From NCBI RefSeq assembly GCF_018383905.1, contig NZ_JAGYWA010000005.1, positions 402,377 through 466,376 of the forward strand: a stretch of DNA of 64,000 nucleotides. Direction: 5' to 3'. The notes under the pieces are model-generated. The model had not been told where the DNA came from. It saw only the letters and a list, made by a program, of their open reading frames with translations, and searched no databases. Origin of the DNA: Flavobacterium branchiicola (GTDB lineage: Bacteria; Bacteroidota; Bacteroidia; Flavobacteriales; Flavobacteriaceae). The translations under genes were made by a program, and so were the position numbers. Numbering within the stretch: the stretch's first letter is position 1; every line of letters begins with the position of its first letter. Of the stretch, positions 17,931 through 25,741 are shown piece by piece.

Positions 17931-18019
17931 CCTGCAAGGCTTTTAAAACCTTGTAGGTCTTCATCATCATAATTAAACTTCGCAAATTTATACCTACAAG
18001 GTTTTAAAAACCTTGCAGG
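17931..18019. repeat. REP-like hairpin doublet 2 (5' side of transposase remnant)
   Basis: Hairpins at 17931-17957 (CCTGCAAGGCTTTTAAAACC and on to TTGTAGG) and 17993-18019 (CCTACAAGGTTTTAAAAACC and on to TTGCAGG), facing each other across 35 bases. It lies between the transposase remnant and the hemE stop. Confidence 0.88.
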
Positions 18020-18034
18020 AACGCAAAATATGTT

Positions 18035-19060
18035 TTAATTCCCGTATTCCTTCACAGCGTCAATAAACGCTTTTGCGTGATCTACAGGGATATGTGGTAA
18101 AATTCCGTGACCTAAATTTACAATATATTTGTCTTTTCCGAAATCGTCGATCATTTCGTGAACCATTTTCTTAATAGTCGGAATTGGAGAAAGTAATCTT
18201 GACGGATCAAAATTTCCTTGTAACGTAATGTTTCCACCAGACAAGTAACGCGCATTTCTTGCCGAACAAGTCCAGTCAACTCCTAATGCAGACGCGCGGC
18301 TTTTACCCATGTCGCCAAGAGCAAACCAACATCCTTTTCCGAAAACAATAACCGGAGTAATATCCGCTAAAGCGTCAACAATCTGGTTGATGTATTTCCA
18401 TGAAAATTCCTGATAATCAACAGGAGAAAGCATTCCTCCCCAAGAATCAAAAATCTGAACAGCATTTACTCCAGATTTTACTTTTTCTTTTAAATATAGA
18501 ATAGTTGTATCAGTGATTTTTTGTAATAAAGTATGGGCTGCAGCCGGGTTTGAAAAACAGAATCCTTTTGCAATATCAAAACTTTTAGAACCTTTTCCTT
18601 CAACCGCATAACAGAAAATTGTCCAAGGTGAACCTGCAAAACCAATTAACGGAACTTCGTCGTTCAACATTTCCTTTGTCAATTTTACTGCGTCAAAAAC
18701 GTAACCTAAAGTTTCATTCACATCTGGAACAAATACTTTGTGAACATCTGCCAAAGAACGAATAGGATTTGGAATGATCGGACCTAAATTGTCTTTCAAT
18801 TCTACGTGAATTCCCATTGCGCGTGGCACAACCAGAATATCTGAGAATAAAATTGCAGCATCTGGAGCAATTCTGCGAATTGGCTGAACGGTGATTTCAG
18901 CAGCTAATTCCGGAGTTTCGCAACGTGTGAAAAAATCATATTTGTCGCGCAGTTCTCTAAATTCAGGTAAATATCTTCCTGCCTGACGCATCATCCATAC
19001 CGGCGGACGTTGAACTGTTTCTCCTTTTAATGCTCTTAAAAATAGGTCGTTTTTTAACAT
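18035..19060 (-). CDS. hemE: Uroporphyrinogen decarboxylase
   Basis: Cytoplasmic enzyme decarboxylating uroporphyrinogen III to coproporphyrinogen III. The N-terminal signature RPPVWMMRQAGRYLPEFREL (residues 18-37) and the second signature GFAGSPWTIFCYAVEG (about residues 140-155) are intact. Length 341 is normal. The stop is 15 bases from hairpin doublet 2, and doublet 3 separates its start from hemD. Both doublets are therefore inside the presumed hemACDE transcript. Confidence 0.97.
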   Translation of the reverse strand: MLKNDLFLRALKGETVQRPPVWMMRQAGRYLPEFRELRDKYDFFTRCETPELAAEITVQPIRRIAPDAAILFSDILVVPRAMGIHVELKDNLGPIIPNPIRSLADVHKVFVPDVNETLGYVFDAVKLTKEMLNDEVPLIGFAGSPWTIFCYAVEGKGSKSFDIAKGFCFSNPAAAHTLLQKITDTTILYLKEKVKSGVNAVQIFDSWGGMLSPVDYQEFSWKYINQIVDALADITPVIVFGKGCWFALGDMGKSRASALGVDWTCSARNARYLSGGNITLQGNFDPSRLLSPIPTIKKMVHEMIDDFGKDKYIVNLGHGILPHIPVDHAKAFIDAVKEYGN

Positions 19061-19076
19061 CTCTTATTTTCTTTAT

Positions 19077-19154
19077 CCTGCAAGGTTTTCAAAACCTTGT
19101 AGGTGTTGTTGTTGATTAATATAGATACCTACAAGGTTTTGAAAACCTTGCAGG
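19077..19154. repeat. REP-like hairpin doublet 3 (between hemD and hemE)
   Basis: Hairpins at 19077-19103 (CCTGCAAGGTTTTCAAAACC and on to TTGTAGG) and 19128-19154 (CCTACAAGGTTTTGAAAACC and on to TTGCAGG), exact reverse complements of each other, 24 bases apart. Third copy of the transposase-linked doublet in 1.9 kb. Confidence 0.9.
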
Positions 19155-19166
19155 AAATCTCGTTTG

Positions 19167-19832
19167 TTATTTATATTCGTGTATTACATCTTCGATCACG
19201 TCTTCAATTGTTGGCTGATCTGCTACGATGATGTTTTTGGTAATTTTTGATAAAGCTTCTGCGGTTGTGTCGCCAATACAGAAACAGATTTCTTTTTTGA
19301 TTGTATTATCTTTTAGATAACTCTTAACACCAGACGGGCTGAAGAATAACAACGCTTCCGGGTTTGCTTTTATTTTCTGAGGCTGTAAAGAGGTATTATA
19401 AACTTCAATTTCGTTGAATTTTATTCCCGCTTCTTTCAAAGCATCCGGCAAAGTATCTCTTCTTAAATTTCCACTGAAAAAAGTAAAGCTTTCATTCGCA
19501 TAAATTAAAGTGATAATTTCAGCCAAATCAGAAGCGTAACCTGTGTAAGCCACAACATTAAAACCATTATCGCTTAATAGCGTTTTGGTTTTAAGTCCAA
19601 CGCAATACACGTTTTTTTTCTTTAATTCTTCTGACTTTGGATCGGATAAAACACTATGAACAGCATTTTGACTTGTAAATATCAGACTTTCGTTGAGGTC
19701 TTTTAATTCAAAAGGTTTGTTTTCGGTTTTGATAAAATCAGCTTCGATTAATTCAACTCCGTATTTCATCAACTCTTGTTTATGAAGAGGAGATAATATT
19801 TTAGTAGATAATATTTGAATCGATTTTGCCAT
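19167..19832 (-). CDS. hemD: Uroporphyrinogen-III synthase
   Basis: Cyclises hydroxymethylbilane to uroporphyrinogen III with inversion of ring D. This is a poorly conserved family; the call rests on the two-domain alpha/beta layout (LIFTSQNAVHSVL near residue 50, VYCVGLKTKTLLSDNGF, EALLFFSPSGVKSYL near 157, and CFCIGDTTAEALSK near 178), length 221 and position. Its ATG overlaps the hemC stop by one base, the classical hemC-hemD arrangement. Confidence 0.93.
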   Translation of the reverse strand: MAKSIQILSTKILSPLHKQELMKYGVELIEADFIKTENKPFELKDLNESLIFTSQNAVHSVLSDPKSEELKKKNVYCVGLKTKTLLSDNGFNVVAYTGYASDLAEIITLIYANESFTFFSGNLRRDTLPDALKEAGIKFNEIEVYNTSLQPQKIKANPEALLFFSPSGVKSYLKDNTIKKEICFCIGDTTAEALSKITKNIIVADQPTIEDVIEDVIHEYK

Positions 19833-20755
19833 TATTTTTTCAGGGATTCTTTAATTTTCTGCATTAATTCAGTTCCGCCATTATTCAAAATCTCCTGAGC
19901 TGAGTTGAAGCCTAGTTTTTTCCATTCTGAAATGTCAACTGTTTTGTTGACTTCCAGTTTTTGTTTTCCGTCAATAGATAGTAAAACACCTTGAAAATGT
20001 AAAGTATCTTCATCTTCATTATACGTTACCAAAGCTCCGATTGGCGCTGTACATCCGCCTTCGAGCGTTCTTAAAAATTGACGTTCGATATGTGTACAAA
20101 TTTCAGTTTCAATATCATTAAGCTGAGAAAGTGCATCTAATGTGTAATTATCATTTTCCATTGCCACAACCAACATGGCTCCTTGTGCCGGCGCCGGAAT
20201 CATCCAATCTAAATTGATAAAATTCTCGGGTTTCAAGTTGATTCTTTCCAAACCAGCCGCTGCAAAAACAGCTCCGTCCCAGTCGTTATCTTTTAACTTT
20301 TGCATACGCGTATTTACGTTTCCGCGTAAGTCAACTACTGTATGATTTGGATATTTGTTAAACCATTGTGCCTGGCGACGCAAACTTCCGGTTGCGATGG
20401 TACTTGGATTGGTAAAATCAGGATTTCCTTTATGGACTAAAATATCTAAAACATTGGCTCTTTCTAAAACCGCAGCCTGAACAATACCTTTTGGTAAAGC
20501 TGTTGGAACATCTTTCATAGAATGCACGGCAATATCAATATCGCCATTGATCATTGCAATGTCTAAAGTTTTAGTGAAAATTCCCGTAATGCCGAGTTCG
20601 TAAAGAGGTTTGTCCAGAATAATATCACCTTGAGATTTTACGGCAACAATTGAGGTTTTATAGCCTAAATCGTTTAGTTTTTTTTCTACCGTGTGTGCTT
20701 GCCAAAGTGCTAATTCGCTATCGCGAGTTCCTATTCTGATTGTTTTTTCAGCCAT
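19832..20755 (-). CDS. hemC: Hydroxymethylbilane synthase (porphobilinogen deaminase)
   Basis: Polymerises four porphobilinogen units to hydroxymethylbilane in the cytoplasm. Motifs: RIGTRDSELALWQAHTVEK at the N-terminus, HSMKDVPTALPKG (about residue 80), the arginine segment TGSLRRQAQW (about 123) and EGGCTAPIGA with the dipyrromethane cofactor cysteine (about residue 235). Length 307 is normal. It lies between hemA (189 bases upstream, with repeats in the gap) and hemD. Confidence 0.97.
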   Translation of the reverse strand: MAEKTIRIGTRDSELALWQAHTVEKKLNDLGYKTSIVAVKSQGDIILDKPLYELGITGIFTKTLDIAMINGDIDIAVHSMKDVPTALPKGIVQAAVLERANVLDILVHKGNPDFTNPSTIATGSLRRQAQWFNKYPNHTVVDLRGNVNTRMQKLKDNDWDGAVFAAAGLERINLKPENFINLDWMIPAPAQGAMLVVAMENDNYTLDALSQLNDIETEICTHIERQFLRTLEGGCTAPIGALVTYNEDEDTLHFQGVLLSIDGKQKLEVNKTVDISEWKKLGFNSAQEILNNGGTELMQKIKESLKK

Positions 20756-20762
20756 GTTTAGT

Positions 20763-20934
20763 TTTTTGAACCATATAAGTTATATAAGTAAATTTAAGCA
20801 GTTTGGGTAAAACAGAATTTTAAATAAACTGAGATAACTTGGTTTTATTTTTGAGCCATATAAGTTATACAAGTAATTTAAGAGGTTTGGGTAAAACACA
20901 GTTTTTAAATGAACTTATATAACTTATATAGTTT
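20763..20934. repeat. Two tandem 85-bp hairpin repeats between hemC and hemA
   Basis: Copies begin at 20763 and 20848 (TTTTTGARCCATATAAGTTA) and share the internal word GTTTGGGTAAAACA. The second copy closes with AACTTATATAACTTATATAG, the reverse complement of its own start, so it can fold into a long hairpin; the first copy ends in a degraded version. Different in sequence from every other repeat in the window. Confidence 0.8.
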
Positions 20935-20944
20935 AAATTTTGAT

Positions 20945-22204
20945 TTAAGATGCTTTTATTTTGAAGACTTTTTCGATCCATTCGATGCTTTCATCGACCA
21001 TGGTGCTGTCGTCTTTTAAATGATTTGCGAAATGTGTAGTGATTTTTTGAATGATTCTATTACTGATGATTTCAGCTTGTTCTTCATTAAAATCGGCGAT
21101 TTTTTTACTTTGGAAATCCAATTCCGAAGCTTTGATCGCGTTTAGTTTTTCTTTTAAGGCGTTGATTGTCGGAGCAAATTTTCTGCCTTTCATCCAGATA
21201 ACAAATTCTTCTTTGATTTCTTCAATGATTCCTTCTGCTGCCGGAATGTGTAATTTTCTGTTTTCCAAAGTTTCATCTGTCAATTGAGACAAATAATCCA
21301 TATGAATTAAAGTTACACCTTCTAATTCCTCGACATTCTCATGAACGTTTTTCGGAATAGATAAATCCAGAATCAATAAAGGTTTTTTAAGATTTAAAAT
21401 TGCTTTGTCAACCGTTGGGTTTTGCGCGCCCGTTGCAACAACTACAACATCGGCCTTTTGAAGTTCCAAATGTAATTCAGAGTAATCTTTAACAATCAAA
21501 TTTAATTTTCCTGCTAATTTCTCTGCTTTATCTTTAGTACGGTTTATTAAAGTAATGTGTTCGTTTTTAGTATGTTTTACTAAATTTTCGCACGTATTTC
21601 TTCCGATTTTTCCAGTTCCGAAAAGCAAAATGTTTTTATTGCTGATATCTTCTACATTTTTAAGAATGTATTGTACCGATGCAAAAGAAACCGAAGTAGC
21701 ACCAGAGCTAATTTCAGTTTCGTTTTTAATTCTTTTACTTGCCTGAATTACCGCATTTACCAATCTTTCCATAAAAGTATTGGCCAATCCTAAAGATTTT
21801 GAATGTGCAAAGCTGGTTTTGATTTGAGATATAATTTCGAAATCACCTAAGATCTGACTATCTAATCCTGTTCCAACACGAAACAAATGATTAATAGCTT
21901 CCTGATTTTTGTAAACGAAACCAACTCTTTGAAATGCGTCAACAGATCCGTTACTGTTATCGCAAATCAATTTTATTAATTGAAATGGGTGTTCTGCAAA
22001 ACCGTAAATTTCGGTTCTGTTGCAGGTTGAAGTTACAATTAAACTTTCTATTCCATCGTTTTTAGCTTGTTCAAGCAAACGCGTTTTTGCAGTTGCATCC
22101 AAACTAAATTGACCTCTGACCTCAGCATCAGCTTTTTTATAACTCAGACCAACTGAGTAAAAATAAAGGTGTTTCGGTACATTATTGTTTTCCATAAAAT
22201 TCAC
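20945..22204 (-). CDS. hemA: Glutamyl-tRNA reductase
   Basis: First committed enzyme of C5-route tetrapyrrole synthesis; reduces glutamyl-tRNA to glutamate semialdehyde with NADPH. The catalytic block TSTCNRTEIYG holds the nucleophilic cysteine (about residue 60), the NADPH loop is FGTGKIGRNTCENL (about 198), and the C-terminal dimerisation helix region is present. Length 419. Starts at 22204 or 22195 are both possible. hemL, for the next step, is not in the window. It heads the minus-strand heme cluster and is divergent from an AraC regulator. Confidence 0.96.
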   Translation of the reverse strand: MNFMENNNVPKHLYFYSVGLSYKKADAEVRGQFSLDATAKTRLLEQAKNDGIESLIVTSTCNRTEIYGFAEHPFQLIKLICDNSNGSVDAFQRVGFVYKNQEAINHLFRVGTGLDSQILGDFEIISQIKTSFAHSKSLGLANTFMERLVNAVIQASKRIKNETEISSGATSVSFASVQYILKNVEDISNKNILLFGTGKIGRNTCENLVKHTKNEHITLINRTKDKAEKLAGKLNLIVKDYSELHLELQKADVVVVATGAQNPTVDKAILNLKKPLLILDLSIPKNVHENVEELEGVTLIHMDYLSQLTDETLENRKLHIPAAEGIIEEIKEEFVIWMKGRKFAPTINALKEKLNAIKASELDFQSKKIADFNEEQAEIISNRIIQKITTHFANHLKDDSTMVDESIEWIEKVFKIKAS

Positions 22205-22220
22205 TTCATATAAAGTGCTA

Positions 22221-22228
22221 CAAAATTA
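22221..22228 (-). promoter_or_regulatory. Candidate -7 element for hemA
   Basis: On the minus strand TAATTTTG matches TAnnTTTG, 17-26 bases before the two possible hemA starts. No convincing TTG is seen at the expected distance, so the promoter is only a candidate. Confidence 0.35.
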
Positions 22229-22423
22229 TTACTATAGTGTTTATAAAAGTAACGCTAAAAGTACTTTTTATATCGCTGTATGTTTTTTTGAACCTAAATA
22301 GGTGTTTTTGAGCAAAAAGAACTACTTTTGTAGCAAAATCAACTCATTTCGAGTGATTTGTTTAGAGTGATTCTAAATAAGATTGGAGGTTTGTTTTGAT
22401 TTTCTTTTCAAAAAAATATCGCT

Positions 22424-23296
22424 ATGAGTTCTCAGGAAATTATAAAAATTGAAGACGACTTTACGCTAATCCGTTTTCAAAATGACAGTTTAGAGTCTTT
22501 TTCTGCCCAGCATGAAATAGGTACTGGTCTGATACAGTTTCACTTCGGGATAAAAGGAAATGCAAAATTCTTGTTCAATCAGGGTAGTTATGCTTTAGAT
22601 TTGAAAGAAGAAAAATCATTGCTTTTATACAATCCGCAGAAAGAATTACCGCTTAATTTAGAACTTGCCCCAAACTCATGGGTCATTTCTGTAATTGTTT
22701 CCATCAAGAAATTTCACGCGTTGTTTTCTGCCGAAGCCGATTATATTACCTTTTTAAGTCCTGATAATAAAGATAAAAAGTATTATAACGAAGGAAATAT
22801 CAGTCCGTCGATGGCAATTGTGCTCAGTCAGTTGTTTCATTATAACCTTCATCCGTCTATAAAAAATCTTTATTATAAAGGAAAAGGATACGAATTGTTG
22901 AGTTTGTATTTCAACAGAACCGAAGATCCAAATGCAGAACAATGTCCGTTTTTAATAGATGAAGACAACGTTTTAAAAATCAGAAAAGCCAAAGAAATTA
23001 TCATCGCCAATATGGCTGAACCGCCAGGGTTACAAGAGCTGGCAGATGAAATTGGTTTGAATTTGAAAAAACTAAAAATGGGTTTCAAACAAATTTATGG
23101 CGATACGGTTTATGGATTTCTTTTTGATTATAAAATGGATTTTGCCCGAAAACTATTAGACAGCGGTTCGTATAATGTAAACGAAGTAGGACTGAAAATT
23201 GGTTACAGTACCGGAAGTCACTTTATTGCAGCATTCAAGAAAAAGTTTGCAACAACTCCAAAAAAATATTTGATGTCGATTAATGCGAATGTTTAA
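22424..23296 (+). CDS. AraC family transcriptional regulator
   Basis: DNA-binding protein of 290 residues. The N-terminal part (1-180) is a sensor region of the PchR-like type, including IGTGLIQFHFGIKGNAKFLF. The C-terminal part (about 188-290) holds two helix-turn-helix units (LQELADEIGLNLKKLKMGFK and VNEVGLKIGYSTGSHFIAAF) ending FKKKFATTPKKYL. It is encoded between hemA (divergent) and hemH (same strand), so control of heme genes in response to iron or heme is a fair guess, though nothing proves it. A TACTTTTG at 22323-22330 may belong to its promoter. Confidence 0.9.
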   Translation: MSSQEIIKIEDDFTLIRFQNDSLESFSAQHEIGTGLIQFHFGIKGNAKFLFNQGSYALDLKEEKSLLLYNPQKELPLNLELAPNSWVISVIVSIKKFHALFSAEADYITFLSPDNKDKKYYNEGNISPSMAIVLSQLFHYNLHPSIKNLYYKGKGYELLSLYFNRTEDPNAEQCPFLIDEDNVLKIRKAKEIIIANMAEPPGLQELADEIGLNLKKLKMGFKQIYGDTVYGFLFDYKMDFARKLLDSGSYNVNEVGLKIGYSTGSHFIAAFKKKFATTPKKYLMSINANV

Positions 23297-23503
23297 AATT
23301 TTTTTGCCACTAATTTCACGAATTTACACTAATTAATATCTGCTAAATCTGCGGGAGAAATTGATTTTAGATATTCAACAATAATAAAAAAGTAACAATT
23401 ATCATATTTCAAAAAAGAAGCAAGTTCTACTTTTGACGAAATTTTTAAAAACAAATAAAAGCTTAAAGCCTAGCGCTTAAAGTCTAAAGCAAAAAAAACA
23501 ATA

Positions 23504-24517
23504 ATGAAAGGCGTATTATTAGTAAACTTAGGATCTCCGGAAAGTCCAACTCCAAAAGACGTAAAACCATATTTAGACGAATTTTTAATGGATAAATATG
23601 TAATTGACGTTCCATATTTATTAAGAGCATTGTTAGTTCGCGGAATTATTCTAAGAAAAAGACCAGAAGAATCTGCACACGCTTACGCGAAAATCTGGTG
23701 GGAAGAAGGTTCTCCATTAGTAGTTCTTTCAGAAAGAATGCAGAAAAAAGTTCAGCCTTTAGTAAATGTTCCCGTTTCTTTGGCAATGCGTTACGGAAGC
23801 ATGACAATCGAAAAAGGACTTCAGGAATTAAGCGATAAAGGAGTTACAGACGTAATGCTTTTTCCATTATATCCACAATATGCAATGGCTTCTACTTTGA
23901 CCATTTTGGTTAAAGCCGAAGAAGTTCGCAAGAAGAAATTCCCTCACATGAAATTTACAGATGTGCCGGCATTTTACAATAAACCGGATTACATCAAGAA
24001 TTTAGCAGACTCAATCCAGAAACATTTAGTTGGATTTGATTACGATCATTTATTATTCTCCTACCACGGAATCCCGGAGCGTCATATTCGCAAAACAGAT
24101 GTGACAAAATCACATTGTAAAATTGACGGTTCATGTTGTAATACGCCGTCTCCGGCGCACGAATTCTGTTATCGTCACCAATGTTACGAAACAACAAAAC
24201 AAGTCATTAAATTATTAGGACTTCCGGAAGATAAATACAGCTTAACTTTCCAATCTCGTTTAGCGGGAGATAAATGGTTAGAACCATACACGGATGTTGA
24301 AATTGATAACATGCCGGCAAAAGGAATCAAGAAATTGGCAGTTGTTACTCCGGCTTTTGTTTCGGATTGTTTAGAAACTTTAGAGGAAATTGCAATGCGT
24401 GCCAAAGAAGATTTTGAAGCAAATGGAGGAGAAGAGTTCTTAGCAATTCCGTGTTTAAATGACGACGACGAATGGTGTCAGACGGTAAGTAACTGGATTA
24501 ACGACTGGTCTAAATAA
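23504..24517 (+). CDS. hemH: Ferrochelatase
   Basis: Inserts Fe2+ into protoporphyrin IX, the last step of heme synthesis. Motifs: GVLLVNLGSPESPTPKDV at the N-terminus, MRYGSMTIEKGL, LFSYHGIPERHIRKTD with the catalytic histidine (about residue 187), and FVSDCLETLEEIAM. Length 337 is normal. It begins the plus-strand run hemH, lipoprotein, hemJ. A TACTTTTG at 23428-23435 is a possible -7 element. Confidence 0.97.
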   Translation: MKGVLLVNLGSPESPTPKDVKPYLDEFLMDKYVIDVPYLLRALLVRGIILRKRPEESAHAYAKIWWEEGSPLVVLSERMQKKVQPLVNVPVSLAMRYGSMTIEKGLQELSDKGVTDVMLFPLYPQYAMASTLTILVKAEEVRKKKFPHMKFTDVPAFYNKPDYIKNLADSIQKHLVGFDYDHLLFSYHGIPERHIRKTDVTKSHCKIDGSCCNTPSPAHEFCYRHQCYETTKQVIKLLGLPEDKYSLTFQSRLAGDKWLEPYTDVEIDNMPAKGIKKLAVVTPAFVSDCLETLEEIAMRAKEDFEANGGEEFLAIPCLNDDDEWCQTVSNWINDWSK

Positions 24518-24543
24518 TAGTAATTGTTACAATACATAATAAA

Positions 24544-25101
24544 ATGAAAAAAATTTCGGTTCTGTTTCTTGCTCTAATAATTTTGAGCGGGTGTAAAAAA
24601 AGAGACACTTTTGAAAATAACACCTTCCTTGATAAAACTTTCAATTGGGAAATGAGTATTCCCGATGATTATGAAAAAGTTGATGTGAAAGAAAAAGGAG
24701 AGGTTAAAGGAGATTCAGCTATAGTTAAAAAAGAACGTTCTATTGTTGCTTTTAAGAGAGATAAAACCAATTATTTTTCAGCAAATTATGAAGATTATTC
24801 GGGAGATATTCGATCAACCGACTTGAAGATGAGATTGAAAGATTTTCTTCTTTTAAAGAATGTTGGTCAGGTTTATCCAAAAGGTAAATTGGGAGATTAT
24901 GCGGTAAGTACTGAAAGTATTTCCGGTCTGGAGTTTAGAAAATCTACTATTGCAATAACTGAAGACGGAAAAACAGTCGCAACATTAGTTCTTTTTTCAA
25001 GAACTTTTATAGATAAAATCTTTATCGCATCGATAGTATATGAAAACGAAGAGTACGGTAAAGAAATGATTGATCTTTTTAAGAAATCTACATTTAAATA
25101 A
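24544..25101 (+). CDS. Hypothetical lipoprotein
   Basis: Lipoprotein of 185 residues; signal MKKISVLFLALIILSGC with lipobox Cys17, followed by a soluble domain with the segment WEMSIPDDYEKVD and a late TVATLVLFSRTFIDKIFIAS. No family recognised. It lies 26 bases after hemH and 3 bases before hemJ, hence in the same transcript, which makes an envelope role linked to heme or electron transport conceivable but unproven. Confidence 0.7.
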   Translation: MKKISVLFLALIILSGCKKRDTFENNTFLDKTFNWEMSIPDDYEKVDVKEKGEVKGDSAIVKKERSIVAFKRDKTNYFSANYEDYSGDIRSTDLKMRLKDFLLLKNVGQVYPKGKLGDYAVSTESISGLEFRKSTIAITEDGKTVATLVLFSRTFIDKIFIASIVYENEEYGKEMIDLFKKSTFK

Positions 25102-25104
25102 TAA

Positions 25105-25653
25105 ATGGAATATTATAACTATCTAAAATCGCTGCATCTTATTTTTGTGATTACCTGGTTTGCAGGTTTGTTTTACATTGTGCGTTTGTTTGTATATCAA
25201 ATAGAAGCAAATGAAAAACCATCTCCCGAAAAGGAGATTCTGCAGGCACAATACAAAATAATGACCTATCGTTTGTGGTATATCATAACGTGGCCATCGG
25301 CAGTTTTGGCAAGTGTTTTTGCTTTCTGGATGCTTTTTTTTACCGATTTAGGAAACGCCTGGCTGAAAATGCCGTGGATGCATGTAAAATTGTGTTTTGT
25401 TTTCCTGTTGTATTTATATCACGGAAAATGTCATCAGATTTTTAAACAATTGCAAAATGATGAGGTAAAATATTCGAATAATTTTATGCGTTTATGGAAT
25501 GAAGGCGCAACGATTATTTTGTTTGCCGTTGTTTTTTTAGTAGTTTTAAAAAATGCCATCAACTGGATCTATGGCGTAATCGGGATTATTTTATTCTCGG
25601 TTTTAATTATGCTGGGATTCCGGTTTTATAAACGAATCCGAGAAAAAAAATAG
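25105..25653 (+). CDS. hemJ: Protoporphyrinogen IX oxidase, HemJ type
   Basis: Four-helix inner-membrane protein of 182 residues that oxidises protoporphyrinogen IX to protoporphyrin IX. The HemJ signature blocks are clear: YLKSLHLIFVITWFAGLFYI at the start (with the conserved His), MTYRLWYIITWPSAVLA, and PWMHVKLCFVFLLYLYHGKC with the conserved H-x-K. It follows hemH and a lipoprotein in one plus-strand run. Together with the minus-strand genes it completes the pathway from hemA to heme, except for hemL. Confidence 0.88.
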   Translation: MEYYNYLKSLHLIFVITWFAGLFYIVRLFVYQIEANEKPSPEKEILQAQYKIMTYRLWYIITWPSAVLASVFAFWMLFFTDLGNAWLKMPWMHVKLCFVFLLYLYHGKCHQIFKQLQNDEVKYSNNFMRLWNEGATIILFAVVFLVVLKNAINWIYGVIGIILFSVLIMLGFRFYKRIREKK

Positions 25654-25661
25654 TTTTTTTA

Positions 25662-25723
25662 GTTTCAGGTTTCAAGTTTCAAGTTGCCTATTGCAACGTA
25701 ACCTGAAGCTTGAAACCTGAAAC
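25662..25723. repeat. Intergenic palindrome (GTTTCAGGTTTCAAGTTTCA family)
   Basis: Inverted arms 25662-25683 and 25703-25723 (about 20 paired bases with mismatches) enclose a loop of about 19 bases. It fills the gap between hemJ and the histidine kinase and may act as a terminator for the hemH-hemJ run. Confidence 0.75.
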
Positions 25724-25741
25724 AAATCAAGCAAAACAAAA

